This document shows, one piece after another, positions 51,148 through 59,931 of a stretch of 64,000 bases of DNA; positions within the stretch are counted from its first letter, which is position 1; each line of letters starts with the position of its first letter. The notes below the pieces were generated by a model. That model did not search any database and was not told where the DNA came from. It saw only the letters and a list, made by a program, of their open reading frames with translations. The stretch is from a virus, in the IMG/VR virus record IMGVR_UViG_3300008952_002784, positions 1 to 64,000 of that record; one strand, given 5' to 3'. A program made the position numbers and the translations under genes.

Positions 51148-52454
51148 ACGAAATGATAGTAGAATTTATAAAAAAGTGCGCAGAAGAGTATGACGGCATG
51201 CCTGACTATATCACTGGCCCGGAGAAGAAATCGCAGGGGAAATACCCACGTGTGTTATATTCTGGACCTGTGTGGGACGAAAAAGAAATAGCTGCGTCTA
51301 TTGAATCGTTAATGTCGGGAAAATGGGTTTCCGCAGGAGAAAAAGTTCGTCTATTTGAAAGAAAGTTTTCGGAAAAAATAGATGTCAAGCATTCATTGAT
51401 GGTAAATTCCGGAAGCTCAGCTAATTTAGTGATGATATCTGCCCTCAAAGAGTGCATGGGGTGGAACGATGGCGACGAAATAATATTATCAGTAGTAGGA
51501 TTTCCTACATCACTAAATCCGATTATCCAGTGTGGCCTCAAGCCTGTTTTTGTTGATATCGACATGAACGATCTAAACTGGAATCTAGATGAAATTAAAA
51601 AGAAAATTACTGACAAGACAGTAGCAGTATTTTCATCACCCGTATTAGGTAATCCCTATGATTTAGACGCCCTGTCTGATCTTTGCAAAAAACACAATAT
51701 TGAAATGATAGGTGACAATTGCGATAGCTTGGGCACTACGTGGAAGGGTAAAGACTTTGCAAAATATTTTATTGCTAGTTCGTGTTCTTTTTATCCGGCA
51801 CATCATATGACTACTGGTGAGGGTGGAATGGTATCTTCTGATAGAGCAGATATTATAAGGTCAGCTAGAAGCTTCGCCTACTGGGGCCGCGATTGTTATT
51901 GCGTTGGATCAGCAAACTTACTTTCTGAGGGTACATGTGGAAAAAGATTTGACAAATGGCTCAAAGGATACTATAACGGAGTGATAGATCACAAGTACTA
52001 TTTCGTCAATATGGGTTACAATCTCAAGCCCTTAGATTTGCAGGGGTCAATAGGACTAGTCCAGATAGAAAAGCTTGATCGAATTCACAAAGCTAGAAGA
52101 AGTAACAAGACTAAAATTGAAAGTTACTTTCATGACATTATGGGTGTTAGAATTCCCCAAGAATTAGACAGTGCAGAGACTAGTTGGTTTGGTGTACCTG
52201 TCATTTGTGAATCAGGGGACTTGAAGCGACAGCTAGTTCAGCACTTGGAAACTAATGGCATTCAAACAAGAAATTATTTTGCGGGAAACATATTAGTACA
52301 TCCAGCATACAGAGGATTGGGAAACTTCAAAGACTATCCCAATGCAAATAAAGTATTAGATCAAGTATTTTTTGTAGGCTGTTCGCCGAATTACACGAGG
52401 GATACTTTGGAGTATATTAAAGAAGTTCTTAGTAGCTTTTCTAAAGAGGTGTGA
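51135..52454 (+). CDS. RfbH/E1-like nucleotide-sugar 3-dehydratase (PLP, Fe-S)
   Basis: A 439-residue protein of the DegT family but of the E1/RfbH kind. Where aminotransferases have the PLP-lysine, it has YPAHHMTTGEGG, with H223 at the lysine position. That is the signature of 3-dehydratases such as RfbH and ColD. C196, C254, C256 and C268 fit an iron-sulfur motif like that of E1 (from memory C-x57-C-x1-C-x7-C; here the last gap is 11). It would remove the 3-hydroxyl of a 4-keto-6-deoxy sugar, giving a 3,6-dideoxy sugar. Length matches RfbH (437). Confidence 0.8.
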   Translation: MSTLNEMIVEFIKKCAEEYDGMPDYITGPEKKSQGKYPRVLYSGPVWDEKEIAASIESLMSGKWVSAGEKVRLFERKFSEKIDVKHSLMVNSGSSANLVMISALKECMGWNDGDEIILSVVGFPTSLNPIIQCGLKPVFVDIDMNDLNWNLDEIKKKITDKTVAVFSSPVLGNPYDLDALSDLCKKHNIEMIGDNCDSLGTTWKGKDFAKYFIASSCSFYPAHHMTTGEGGMVSSDRADIIRSARSFAYWGRDCYCVGSANLLSEGTCGKRFDKWLKGYYNGVIDHKYYFVNMGYNLKPLDLQGSIGLVQIEKLDRIHKARRSNKTKIESYFHDIMGVRIPQELDSAETSWFGVPVICESGDLKRQLVQHLETNGIQTRNYFAGNILVHPAYRGLGNFKDYPNANKVLDQVFFVGCSPNYTRDTLEYIKEVLSSFSKEV

Positions 52455-53389
52455 GTTTGAATCAAGTAGTAGCAATTACAGGGTGTGCCGGTTTCATCGG
52501 CAGTCATGCAACAGATCTGTATTTACAGTCTGGTTACATGGTACACGGAATTGATAAATTCACATATGCAGCGAATGAAAAGAATTTAGCTGCTGCTTTG
52601 AATAACTCTAATTTTGTGCTAAGCAGAACAGATATTTGTAATCAAAGTACTCTAGAATCGATATTGACTACTACCCCGTGGATAATCAATTTTGCAGCAG
52701 AGACACATGTTGATAACTCAATAGATTCATCAGAAGCATTCATCAAATCAAACATAATGGGTGTTAAATCTATTCTAGAAGCATGTAGAAAAACAAACAC
52801 TAAATTGCTTCATGTGTCGACAGACGAAGTTTATGGATCGATACAATATGGGTCGCACCATGAAGTGTCTAGATTCAATCCAAAGAATCCATACTCTGCA
52901 ACAAAAGCAGCTGCAGAACACCTCATAAAATCATATTCAAATACACACGGTATTGAATATATCATAGTCAGACCGTCTAATAATTTTGGGCCAAGGCAGC
53001 ATTCAGAAAAGCTTCTACCCACAATTGTAAGATCGCTCAAATCTGGCAAAAAGATTCCATTATATGGTGACGGTACTAACGTTAGAGACTGGTTATATGT
53101 AGAAGACAATGTAGCTGCTATTCGCTATATAATGGAAAACTCTGATCTAAATCAGACGTACAACATAACTAGAAAAAAAGAAATTACAAATATTCAGATA
53201 TGTCGCCTTATATGTGATATTTTAGAAAAAGACTTTGATAGTAGCGTTGAGTTTGTTGATGATAGACTTGGCCATGATTTTAGATACTCAATTACTAATC
53301 AAAAACTAAAAGACTTGGGGTACACTTCAAATAGCGTGTTTGAAGATGTGCTAGCTAAAACAGTTAAGAAATTATGGAGAGACGCATGA
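52451..53389 (+). CDS. rmlB: dTDP-glucose 4,6-dehydratase-like
   Basis: A 312-residue extended short-chain dehydrogenase: VAITGCAGFIGSHATDLYL (NAD loop), DKFTYAANEKNL, NFAAETHVDNSI, HVSTDEVYGS, PKNPYSATKAAAEHLI with Tyr-x3-Lys, and RPSNNFGPRQHSEKLLPTIV. These are RmlB motifs. It would turn dTDP-glucose into the 4-keto-6-deoxy form. With RmlA and the RfbH-like protein it makes a complete start for a 3,6-dideoxyhexose. GTG 52451 overlaps the previous stop; a TTG at 52457 is an alternative start. Confidence 0.85.
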   Translation: MSLNQVVAITGCAGFIGSHATDLYLQSGYMVHGIDKFTYAANEKNLAAALNNSNFVLSRTDICNQSTLESILTTTPWIINFAAETHVDNSIDSSEAFIKSNIMGVKSILEACRKTNTKLLHVSTDEVYGSIQYGSHHEVSRFNPKNPYSATKAAAEHLIKSYSNTHGIEYIIVRPSNNFGPRQHSEKLLPTIVRSLKSGKKIPLYGDGTNVRDWLYVEDNVAAIRYIMENSDLNQTYNITRKKEITNIQICRLICDILEKDFDSSVEFVDDRLGHDFRYSITNQKLKDLGYTSNSVFEDVLAKTVKKLWRDA

Positions 53390-54234
53390 TAGGAATAGTA
53401 GGGCAGGGATTTGTGGGGTCGGCTATTAGAGAGGGCCTCAAGGACTTTTACAATATATTGACTTATGATATCGATGAGTCTAAGTGCAATAGTACACACA
53501 AAGAAGTGTGCAGAAAATCTGAGATTATATTTGTGTGCATACCTACCCCGATGAGAAAGTCAGGGGAGTGTGACACTAGACTTTTAGAAAGTGTGATAGC
53601 AGGCATTGAAGCTGAATGTACCACCCTAGATCAAAGTCCCACGTTAGTTATAAAGTCGACAGTCCCACCTGGTACTACTAAGCGAATAAATAGCACTAGC
53701 AAACTAGATGTATGCTTTAGTCCTGAGTTCTTGACAGAGGCAAATTCATTCAATGACTTTATTAATCAAACAAGAATAATACTTGGTGGTAATCCTGACG
53801 TGAATTGCCGCGGTGCCAAGCGTGTCAAATCAATGTTTCGAAAACCGTTTCCAGAAATACCAATTATCATAACTAAGTCAGAGACTGCCGAAATGGTAAA
53901 GTATTTCATCAATTGCTTCTTAGCAACTAAAGTGACATTTGCAAATGAAATGTATCAATTATGTTCTGCATCTAGCTTAGACTATGATAAAGTCTGTGAG
54001 TACGCACTTTATGACACAAGAATTGGCCAGAGTCATGTTACAGTACCCGGTCCAGATGGTGACTTTGCTTTTGGGGGACATTGTTTACCAAAAGACTTAG
54101 CAGCAATGATACACTTTGGATCTAAAAACAATGTAGACACAAGTTTGCTATCCTCTGTACAGACAAAAAACAATGAGTTGAGATCAAATAGAGACTGGGA
54201 ATCTATGTCTGGGAGGGCGGTTAGCAATGACTAG
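53386..54234 (+). CDS. UDP-glucose/GDP-mannose 6-dehydrogenase-like, C-terminally short
   Basis: A 282-residue protein. The start is placed at ATG 53386 (ATGA overlap, GGAGAG upstream), and an ATG at 53374 is less likely. GIVGQGFVGSAI is the NAD loop, IVIFVCIPTP-type IFVCIPTPM, SPEFLTEANSFNDF and GGHCLPKDL with the catalytic cysteine are the family motifs. The C-terminal UDP-binding domain, about 130-150 residues in usual members, is missing. It may be a compact enzyme for a different nucleotide sugar or an inactive one. Confidence 0.75.
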   Translation: MIGIVGQGFVGSAIREGLKDFYNILTYDIDESKCNSTHKEVCRKSEIIFVCIPTPMRKSGECDTRLLESVIAGIEAECTTLDQSPTLVIKSTVPPGTTKRINSTSKLDVCFSPEFLTEANSFNDFINQTRIILGGNPDVNCRGAKRVKSMFRKPFPEIPIIITKSETAEMVKYFINCFLATKVTFANEMYQLCSASSLDYDKVCEYALYDTRIGQSHVTVPGPDGDFAFGGHCLPKDLAAMIHFGSKNNVDTSLLSSVQTKNNELRSNRDWESMSGRAVSND

Positions 54235-55093
54235 AGTATTAGTGACAGGAGGCTTGGGCTTTGTAGGGTCACATTTGGTTGAGCAGCTGTTGTATGATCC
54301 TGAAAATGAAATTACTGTAATAGATAATCTGTGCTCAGAATCAAGCAACATAAACAACAAGCGAGAGGGTGTTACATATTGGATTGATGATATACGCAAT
54401 CTCAATACATATCGATTTGAATCTAACTTTGATGTAATATATCATTTAGCTGCACTAGCTAGAATTCAACCAAGTTTTGAAGATCCTCTTAGATACTTCT
54501 CTATAGATGCAATGGGAACTGCAGAAGTTCTAGAATTTGCCAGAAGCTCAAATGCAAAAGTAATATATGCAGGATCTAGTTCTGCTTACGGTGGACCCAA
54601 ACTAAATCCGTATTCATTTGCAAAATATACAGGAGAGGAATTGTGCAAAATGTACTCAGAAGTCTATGGGCTGAGTACTGTCACAGCAAGATTTTTTAAT
54701 GTATACGGTGTTAGACAGCCAACTAGCGGCCCATACGCTACAATTGTAGGAATATTTGAAAATTTGACGAGAGCGGGTCAAAAATTGACAGTTACTGGCG
54801 ACGGAACTCAACGACGAGATTTTACACATGTCAAAGATATAGTTCGTGGGTTTACTTTGTTATCAGAAAAAGAATATTCAGGAGATGTATTCAATCTAGG
54901 CACGGGAACAAATTACTCTATAAATGAGTTGGCAGAAATGTTCGGCGGCAAAATAGAATATATACCGGCCCGCCCCGGGGAAGCAAAGAACACCCTGGCA
55001 GATATTTCCAACATCACAGCGAAGACAGGTTGGATGCCATTGTTACGACTAGAGAAGTATGTATCAACATGGCTGTCTGCAAATATTTTATAG
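54227..55093 (+). CDS. GalE-like nucleotide-sugar epimerase
   Basis: A 288-residue extended short-chain dehydrogenase: VLVTGGLGFVGSHLVEQL (NAD loop), DVIYHLAALARIQPSFEDP, VIYAGSSSAYGG, NPYSFAKYTGEEL with Tyr-x3-Lys, RFFNVYGVRQPTSG and GDGTQRRDFTHVKDI. It resembles UDP-glucose 4-epimerases and relatives. The substrate is not evident. It overlaps the previous gene by 8 nt and ends the long run of coupled genes. A promoter for the nuclease gene lies just after it. Confidence 0.75.
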   Translation: MTRVLVTGGLGFVGSHLVEQLLYDPENEITVIDNLCSESSNINNKREGVTYWIDDIRNLNTYRFESNFDVIYHLAALARIQPSFEDPLRYFSIDAMGTAEVLEFARSSNAKVIYAGSSSAYGGPKLNPYSFAKYTGEELCKMYSEVYGLSTVTARFFNVYGVRQPTSGPYATIVGIFENLTRAGQKLTVTGDGTQRRDFTHVKDIVRGFTLLSEKEYSGDVFNLGTGTNYSINELAEMFGGKIEYIPARPGEAKNTLADISNITAKTGWMPLLRLEKYVSTWLSANIL

Positions 55094-55102
55094 ATCTGCT
55101 GC

Positions 55103-55131
55103 TTGAACTAAGTTGTAATGCATGTTATAAT
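55103..55131 (+). promoter_or_regulatory. Sigma70-type promoter before the PD-(D/E)XK gene
   Basis: TTGAAC at 55103-55108 and TATAAT at 55126-55131 are 17 nt apart, so both boxes and the spacing are close to the bacterial consensus. The start site would be near 55138, after the ATG at 55118 and 55136, which supports translation from ATG 55160. It implies early expression by host polymerase. Confidence 0.65.
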
Positions 55132-55159
55132 TCATATGAACAATAAAAAAAGGCAGCAT

Positions 55160-55984
55160 ATGAAAGAACTACCCACCGGAAAGCCCCACGTTTCTTATAG
55201 TGAAGTGAGATGCTGGAAAGAATGTCCATGGCGTCACAAGTTAGTACATATTGATAAAATATCTATTTTTGAGCCATCACCCTATTTAGACTTTGGCACC
55301 AACGTTCATGAAGGTTGCGAAAGCTTCTTGAATACCGGCAACATTCCCAAAGAGGCACTTCTGAACAATATTAGAAATGCATGGGAAAAAAATGGATTTG
55401 ATGACCCCGACTGGGTTAAGAAGCAACCCGGGTGGTACAAATACTCTCCTGTTGAAGAGTGGTGTACATGGGCATCCAATATGTGGGATGACATTCCACG
55501 ATACTTAGATGAAACGTTTCCAGGGTGGGAGCGTGTCAGTGCAGAAGAAATGCTCTATGAGGAAATCCCTGGCAAAGATGCTCTATTCAAGGGCTACATC
55601 GATGTAATTATAAAAGTACCCAGAAAAAATGGCACATGGAAATACTGGATACTTGATTGGAAGACATCAAAAGCATACGGTTGGGATAGGAGAAAAAAGC
55701 AAGATTTTCTAACTCAAGCACAAATAATTCTCTATAAAGACTACTGGGCAACTAAAAATGATATTCCGCTCCGAGACGTGGGGTGTGGTTTCATACTTTT
55801 GAAAAGAGGCGGAAAACCTGGGAATATGTGTGATCTTGTACAAGTATCGTCAGGGCCAAAGTCTATAGAGAAGGCTCAAAAGATGGTGACTAGCATGATA
55901 AGCACCATCAGAAGAAGCTTTTTTATAAAAAATAGAGAATCATGCAGGTTTTGTGAATTTGCTAATACAGAACACTGCAAATAA
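55160..55984 (+). CDS. PD-(D/E)XK nuclease with Fe-S cysteines (Cas4/RecB-like)
   Basis: A 274-residue protein. The start at ATG 55160 (AAAGG upstream) fits the promoter. Catalytic core: H50 in GTNVHEG, D148 in KGYIDVII, D166-W-K168 in ILDWKTSK and Q186 in LTQAQIILYKDYW. Cysteines C18 or C22 near the N-terminus and CRFC...C at the C-terminus fit the 4Fe-4S cluster of Cas4/AddB-type exonucleases. Such enzymes trim DNA ends in recombination or recombination-dependent replication. It is isolated among glycan genes. Confidence 0.85.
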   Translation: MKELPTGKPHVSYSEVRCWKECPWRHKLVHIDKISIFEPSPYLDFGTNVHEGCESFLNTGNIPKEALLNNIRNAWEKNGFDDPDWVKKQPGWYKYSPVEEWCTWASNMWDDIPRYLDETFPGWERVSAEEMLYEEIPGKDALFKGYIDVIIKVPRKNGTWKYWILDWKTSKAYGWDRRKKQDFLTQAQIILYKDYWATKNDIPLRDVGCGFILLKRGGKPGNMCDLVQVSSGPKSIEKAQKMVTSMISTIRRSFFIKNRESCRFCEFANTEHCK

Positions 55985-56038
55985 TAACTATCTTTTACTG
56001 GTACCATGTTATGAATATGATACTATAGTGGGTGAAAT

Positions 56039-57286
56039 ATGACAAAAAAATACAAAGTATTAATGCTTTCAGATCACGCTTTAAGCACATCTGGAGTGGG
56101 CTGTCAAAGTAGATTTTTGATTGACGGCTTAATAAAGAAGGGCTGCTGGTCATTTCGACAATTTGGCGCGGCAATTAAGCATGATGATTATAGAATGATT
56201 ACTGTCAATGATGACTTTATTATTAAGCCAATTGATGGATTCGGCAATAGAGAGCTAATCAGATCAACTTTAGTCGCAGAAAAACCAGATGTTGTCCTAA
56301 TCTTTACAGACCCCAGATTCTTTATTTGGCTCTGGGAAATGGAAGATGAAATACATCAAGTTTGTCCTATTGCTTATTGGCATGTATGGGATAATCTTCC
56401 TGTTCCCACCTTCAATAAAGTTTTGTATGATTCTACAGACTTAATTAACTGTCACTCTTATCTTACATATGAATTTTTAAAAGATCTAGCCCCGGGGAGA
56501 GCAAATTTTGTTCCTCATTCATTACCTGACGGATTGTTTTATCCCATCAAGCGAGATGAGCAAATCAAGTGGAGAAATGAAGTTATTGGGCGTGAAAGAG
56601 CAGATCATTTTGTAGCATTTTGGGTAAATAGAAACGCTAAAAGAAAGCGACCCAATGATCTACTATTAGCATGGAAGACATTCATAGACATGCTAGAAGA
56701 GAAGCATGGTCACAAGAAGGCATCACTACTGATGCATACTCAACCAGATGATCCTGAGGGACCTAATTTATATGCCACATGTGACTTATTAGGCATAAAA
56801 GATAACGTTGTTTTCTCACCTGACAGGCTTGAATTTGAAAAAATGAATATATTGCACAACATAAGTGATGTATGTGTCAATGTAAGCTATGCAGAAGGAT
56901 TTGGTTTGTCAACACTAGAAGCAATGTCATGTGCTAAGCCAATTATCGCACTCAAGACAGGGGGACTTACGCGTCAAGTTGTAGATCATAGAGATGAATC
57001 AGAGAACGGAATTGCACTCCCAGTAGAATTCAAGTCATTGGTAGGCTCTCAACAGGTACCGTACATATATGAAGATTATTGTTCAGCTGAGACTACTGCT
57101 AAAGCTTTCTTAGACATGTACGAAATGGGACATGAGAAGAGAGTAGAATTGGGAAAGAAAGCAAAGGAGTACGTAGACTCTGAATTCAATCATCAAACAA
57201 CAATCGACTTGTGGCATGACACTTTGCTAGACTTAGTTGAAAATAAACAGAGTAACAATAAGCTCTGGGAGATTCAAGAAATATGA
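56039..57286 (+). CDS. Glycosyltransferase family 4
   Basis: A 415-residue GT-B protein. KVLMLSDHALSTSGVGCQSRFLI is the N-terminal Gly-rich site; FVAFWVNRNAKRKRPNDLLLAW, HTQPDDPEGPN and NVSYAEGFGLSTLEAMSCAKPIIALKTGGL are the family-4 donor-side motifs, with E-x7-E (EGFGLSTLE). It starts at ATG 56039 and its stop overlaps the next start. With the next gene it forms a pair separated from the main glycan island by the nuclease. Confidence 0.85.
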   Translation: MTKKYKVLMLSDHALSTSGVGCQSRFLIDGLIKKGCWSFRQFGAAIKHDDYRMITVNDDFIIKPIDGFGNRELIRSTLVAEKPDVVLIFTDPRFFIWLWEMEDEIHQVCPIAYWHVWDNLPVPTFNKVLYDSTDLINCHSYLTYEFLKDLAPGRANFVPHSLPDGLFYPIKRDEQIKWRNEVIGRERADHFVAFWVNRNAKRKRPNDLLLAWKTFIDMLEEKHGHKKASLLMHTQPDDPEGPNLYATCDLLGIKDNVVFSPDRLEFEKMNILHNISDVCVNVSYAEGFGLSTLEAMSCAKPIIALKTGGLTRQVVDHRDESENGIALPVEFKSLVGSQQVPYIYEDYCSAETTAKAFLDMYEMGHEKRVELGKKAKEYVDSEFNHQTTIDLWHDTLLDLVENKQSNNKLWEIQEI

Positions 57287-58452
57287 TGAAAAAAAGAGTA
57301 CTTGTTAGAGCACCACTACTGACAATGTCAGGATACGGCGTACACTCTAGACAGATCTATAGATGGGCAAGATCTAGATCTGATTTCGATGTCGAAGCTC
57401 AAATATTGTCATGGGGAATGACACCCTGGATGCTTAACGAAGAGTCTGAAGACGGTTTGATAGGCGATATCATAAGTAGAACATGCAAGCCTGTAGAGGG
57501 TAATAAGTGGGACGTTACTGTACAAGTTCAATTACCGGATGAGTGGGATCCCAATTTGGGAACCATCAATATAGGTGTTACAGCTGCAGTTGAGTCAGAT
57601 AGGTGTAATCCAAATTGGATTGACAGATGTAATAAAATGACTGCAGTTGTTGTACCCTCAAGACATACAAAAAAAGTACTTGAAGATACAGGTAGTGTTA
57701 CTGTGCCTATTCATGTAATTCCGGAAACATATCACAAGTCAGTAACGAATGACGATCTTTCCCCGCTTGACATTGACTTGTCGACAAGCTTTAATTTTCT
57801 TTTATTTGCTCAATTCACAGGCCAGACACCGGATACAGATAGAAAGAATTTATTCAATACAGTCAAGTGGATGTGTGAGACATTCACCGGAGATTCTGAA
57901 GTTGGAATTATTCTTAAGACAAACTCAGGTTGCAATACTAAAATTGATCGATCAATAACAGAAAAATTATTGAGAAATCTAATATCAGAAGTTAGAAAAG
58001 GACCATATCCTCGATTTTATTTTTTGCATGGAGCAATGTCTGAAGAAGAAGTATCTTCGCTTTATAAAGTACCGTCAGTAAAAGCCCTAGTATCACTCAC
58101 AAGAGGTGAAGGGTTTGGGCTACCTCTTTTAGAGGCTGCTGCTAGTGGACTACCGGTAATTGCAACTGGATGGAGCGGTCACCTAGATTTTCTAAAATAC
58201 GGAAAGTTTATCGCTGTCAAGCATAGATTAACAGAAATTCCAAAAGCACGAGCCGACGGCAGAGTTTGGGTTGAAAATTCTAGATGGGCTGAACCGATAG
58301 AAGATGATGCTAAGAAGTGTTTGCAGAGATTCCGGAAAAAGCCCAGTCTTCCCAAACAGTGGGCTAACGATTTGAAAGAAAAGATTAGAAAAAACTTTTC
58401 TGAGAAGTCTATTAATCAACACTATAACAAGCTTATGAGGAATCTCACCTAA
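57283..58452 (+). CDS. Glycosyltransferase family 4-like
   Basis: A 389-residue GT-B protein starting in an ATGATGA overlap. RVLVRAPLLTMSGYGVHSRQIYRW is the N-terminal motif; VVVPSRHTKKVLEDTG, FNFLLFAQFTGQTPDTDRKN and LVSLTRGEGFGLPLLEAAASGLPVIATGWSG are the donor-side signature with E-x7-E. It shares the layout of the previous gene. It ends 5 nt before the next gene, so the late block may be read from the same transcript. Confidence 0.85.
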   Translation: MMKKRVLVRAPLLTMSGYGVHSRQIYRWARSRSDFDVEAQILSWGMTPWMLNEESEDGLIGDIISRTCKPVEGNKWDVTVQVQLPDEWDPNLGTINIGVTAAVESDRCNPNWIDRCNKMTAVVVPSRHTKKVLEDTGSVTVPIHVIPETYHKSVTNDDLSPLDIDLSTSFNFLLFAQFTGQTPDTDRKNLFNTVKWMCETFTGDSEVGIILKTNSGCNTKIDRSITEKLLRNLISEVRKGPYPRFYFLHGAMSEEEVSSLYKVPSVKALVSLTRGEGFGLPLLEAAASGLPVIATGWSGHLDFLKYGKFIAVKHRLTEIPKARADGRVWVENSRWAEPIEDDAKKCLQRFRKKPSLPKQWANDLKEKIRKNFSEKSINQHYNKLMRNLT

Positions 58453-58457
58453 ACATT

Positions 58458-58760
58458 ATGTCTTCAACAGCCATCATAATTACATGCCTAATCTCAATGT
58501 TAGCACTGTCTTTGTTCTATTTAGTAAGATTTGGGCTCATAATTCTTCAGATACAAGATGCAATCGAAGAGTCACTAGATGTAATGGATGAGAAGTACAA
58601 ATCAATGTCAAGTATACTAGAACGACCGCTCTATTATGATAGTCCTGAAGTGCGCCAGGTAGTGCAAGATATAAGAGATACTAGAGCATCAATATTATAT
58701 ATTGCTAATGCATTCTCGCTGTCCGGTGAACCCATTCATGATGATCTACCAGGAGAGTAA
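58458..58760 (+). CDS. Small membrane-anchored protein
   Basis: A 100-residue protein with one N-terminal membrane span (IIITCLISMLALSLFYLVRFGLI is the hydrophobic stretch) followed by an acidic helical domain (IQDAIEESLDVMDEKYKSM). The type I-like order suggests the tail faces the cytoplasm or periplasm, which cannot be decided. Similar short proteins precede the late sigma gene in related phages only by my recollection. Its stop lies next to the following TTG start. Confidence 0.55.
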   Translation: MSSTAIIITCLISMLALSLFYLVRFGLIILQIQDAIEESLDVMDEKYKSMSSILERPLYYDSPEVRQVVQDIRDTRASILYIANAFSLSGEPIHDDLPGE

Positions 58761-58761
58761 A

Positions 58762-59535
58762 TTGAAAAAACTAGTGAGTAAAAAGCGAAAAATACGTCGT
58801 AAGAGGGGCACAGGCCCTAGAAACATGTATTTCACTATGGATACCCAAGCCGCAATTCAAACGTATCAGGGTTTTGAAAAGATTGAGTCTGAGCAAGAAT
58901 CAAAAGATCTGACAGATGATAAACATAATGTCTATATAAAAGAAATTCAACCTGCATTTGAAAAATTGGTTGAAAATCTTATTTTTGTTTATGGTTTCAA
59001 GTCTCCTCTAGATACGTTTCATGATATGAAGTCAGACTGTGTATCATTTTTATATGAGTCTATGCATAAATGGAAGCCAGAACGAGGTACCAAAGCATTT
59101 TCATACTTCAATGTTGTGGCTAAGAACTGGCTCATTATACGGTCTAGAAAACAAAAGAAAAGAGTAAAGCGACATGTGAGCTCTGACAATCCTGACAGTA
59201 TGACAACTCTGCAACGAGAAATGTATGAAAGTCATGATGTAATCCCACCGCCAGATATCTTACTCATCAATAGGAATCTAAGAAATGAGATTCAAAATCT
59301 TTTGACAGAAATTCAGGGAATAGTGACTAGTGAGTCTGAAAAATCTTGTATCAATGCAGTCATTACAGTATTTGAAAATATAGACGATTTAGACTTTCTG
59401 AATAAGCGTGCAATACTAGTATACGTCAGAGAGATCTCCGGGCTTTCGCCGAAGCAATTGTCTGTTGCAATGTCGTCAATAAGAAAGCACTATAGGCGAT
59501 TGACAGGTGCATCTGGTGACTTTAATCTTTTTTAG
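58762..59535 (+). CDS. 55: gp55-like late sigma factor
   Basis: A 257-residue protein from TTG 58762, supported by AGGAG at 58751-58755; GTG 58774 and ATG 58825 are in frame but less supported. A Lys/Arg-rich N-terminus is followed by a sigma region 2-like segment (SDCVSFLYESMHKWKPERGTKAFSYFNVVAKNWLI), like the LIxxGxxGLxKAxxxFDPxRGxxFSxYA of sigma70. It matches phage late sigma factors of the gp55 type. It would direct host RNA polymerase to TATAAATA promoters such as 10721. It is followed by the baseplate genes. Confidence 0.75.
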   Translation: MKKLVSKKRKIRRKRGTGPRNMYFTMDTQAAIQTYQGFEKIESEQESKDLTDDKHNVYIKEIQPAFEKLVENLIFVYGFKSPLDTFHDMKSDCVSFLYESMHKWKPERGTKAFSYFNVVAKNWLIIRSRKQKKRVKRHVSSDNPDSMTTLQREMYESHDVIPPPDILLINRNLRNEIQNLLTEIQGIVTSESEKSCINAVITVFENIDDLDFLNKRAILVYVREISGLSPKQLSVAMSSIRKHYRRLTGASGDFNLF

Positions 59536-59544
59536 GAGGAAATC

Positions 59545-59931
59545 ATGAGTAATGATATCTTGGGAGATGCCCTTACACGTGCTGACAAAACAAAAGCAAA
59601 ATTAGATAAATTTTCTGACATTCTAGATCATCTTCATTCTACAGAAGAAAAAAGAAAATTACTGTGGAAAGAAATATACGAAAATGCTCTAAATGACAGG
59701 GAGAGTGCATCCATGCTATTTACTGATGCATGGAGCCAAATGAAGGGTGGCACAATTGAGCATGCTACAGTTGGCCCCACGATGTCAAAGTATTTAGAGC
59801 GAATGAATAAGTCAAATGAGCAAATTTTAAGACTTGCAGAGCTTATAACAAAAGCAGAAGAACAAGAAGCCAAAATCGATCCCGACGATATATTCTCCCA
59901 GATAGGTGATGGAAAAAAGGGAGCTACATAA
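59545..59931 (+). CDS. Hypothetical protein in the tail region
   Basis: A 128-residue helical protein with AGGAGG before ATG 59545. TRADKTKAKLDKFSDILDHLHS and EQILRLAELITKAEEQEAKI look like coiled coils, and the C-terminus is DPDDIFSQIGDG. It sits between the sigma factor and the hub-like gene and overlaps the next start by one base. It may be a tail or baseplate assembly factor; nothing more specific is visible. Confidence 0.6.
   Translation: MSNDILGDALTRADKTKAKLDKFSDILDHLHSTEEKRKLLWKEIYENALNDRESASMLFTDAWSQMKGGTIEHATVGPTMSKYLERMNKSNEQILRLAELITKAEEQEAKIDPDDIFSQIGDGKKGAT

Noticed and set aside
29888-55093. Misassembled piece of a bacterial O-antigen locus
   Set aside because: No sign of a junction; overlapping starts, composition and strand are continuous with phage genes on both sides, and no flippase or polymerase is present.
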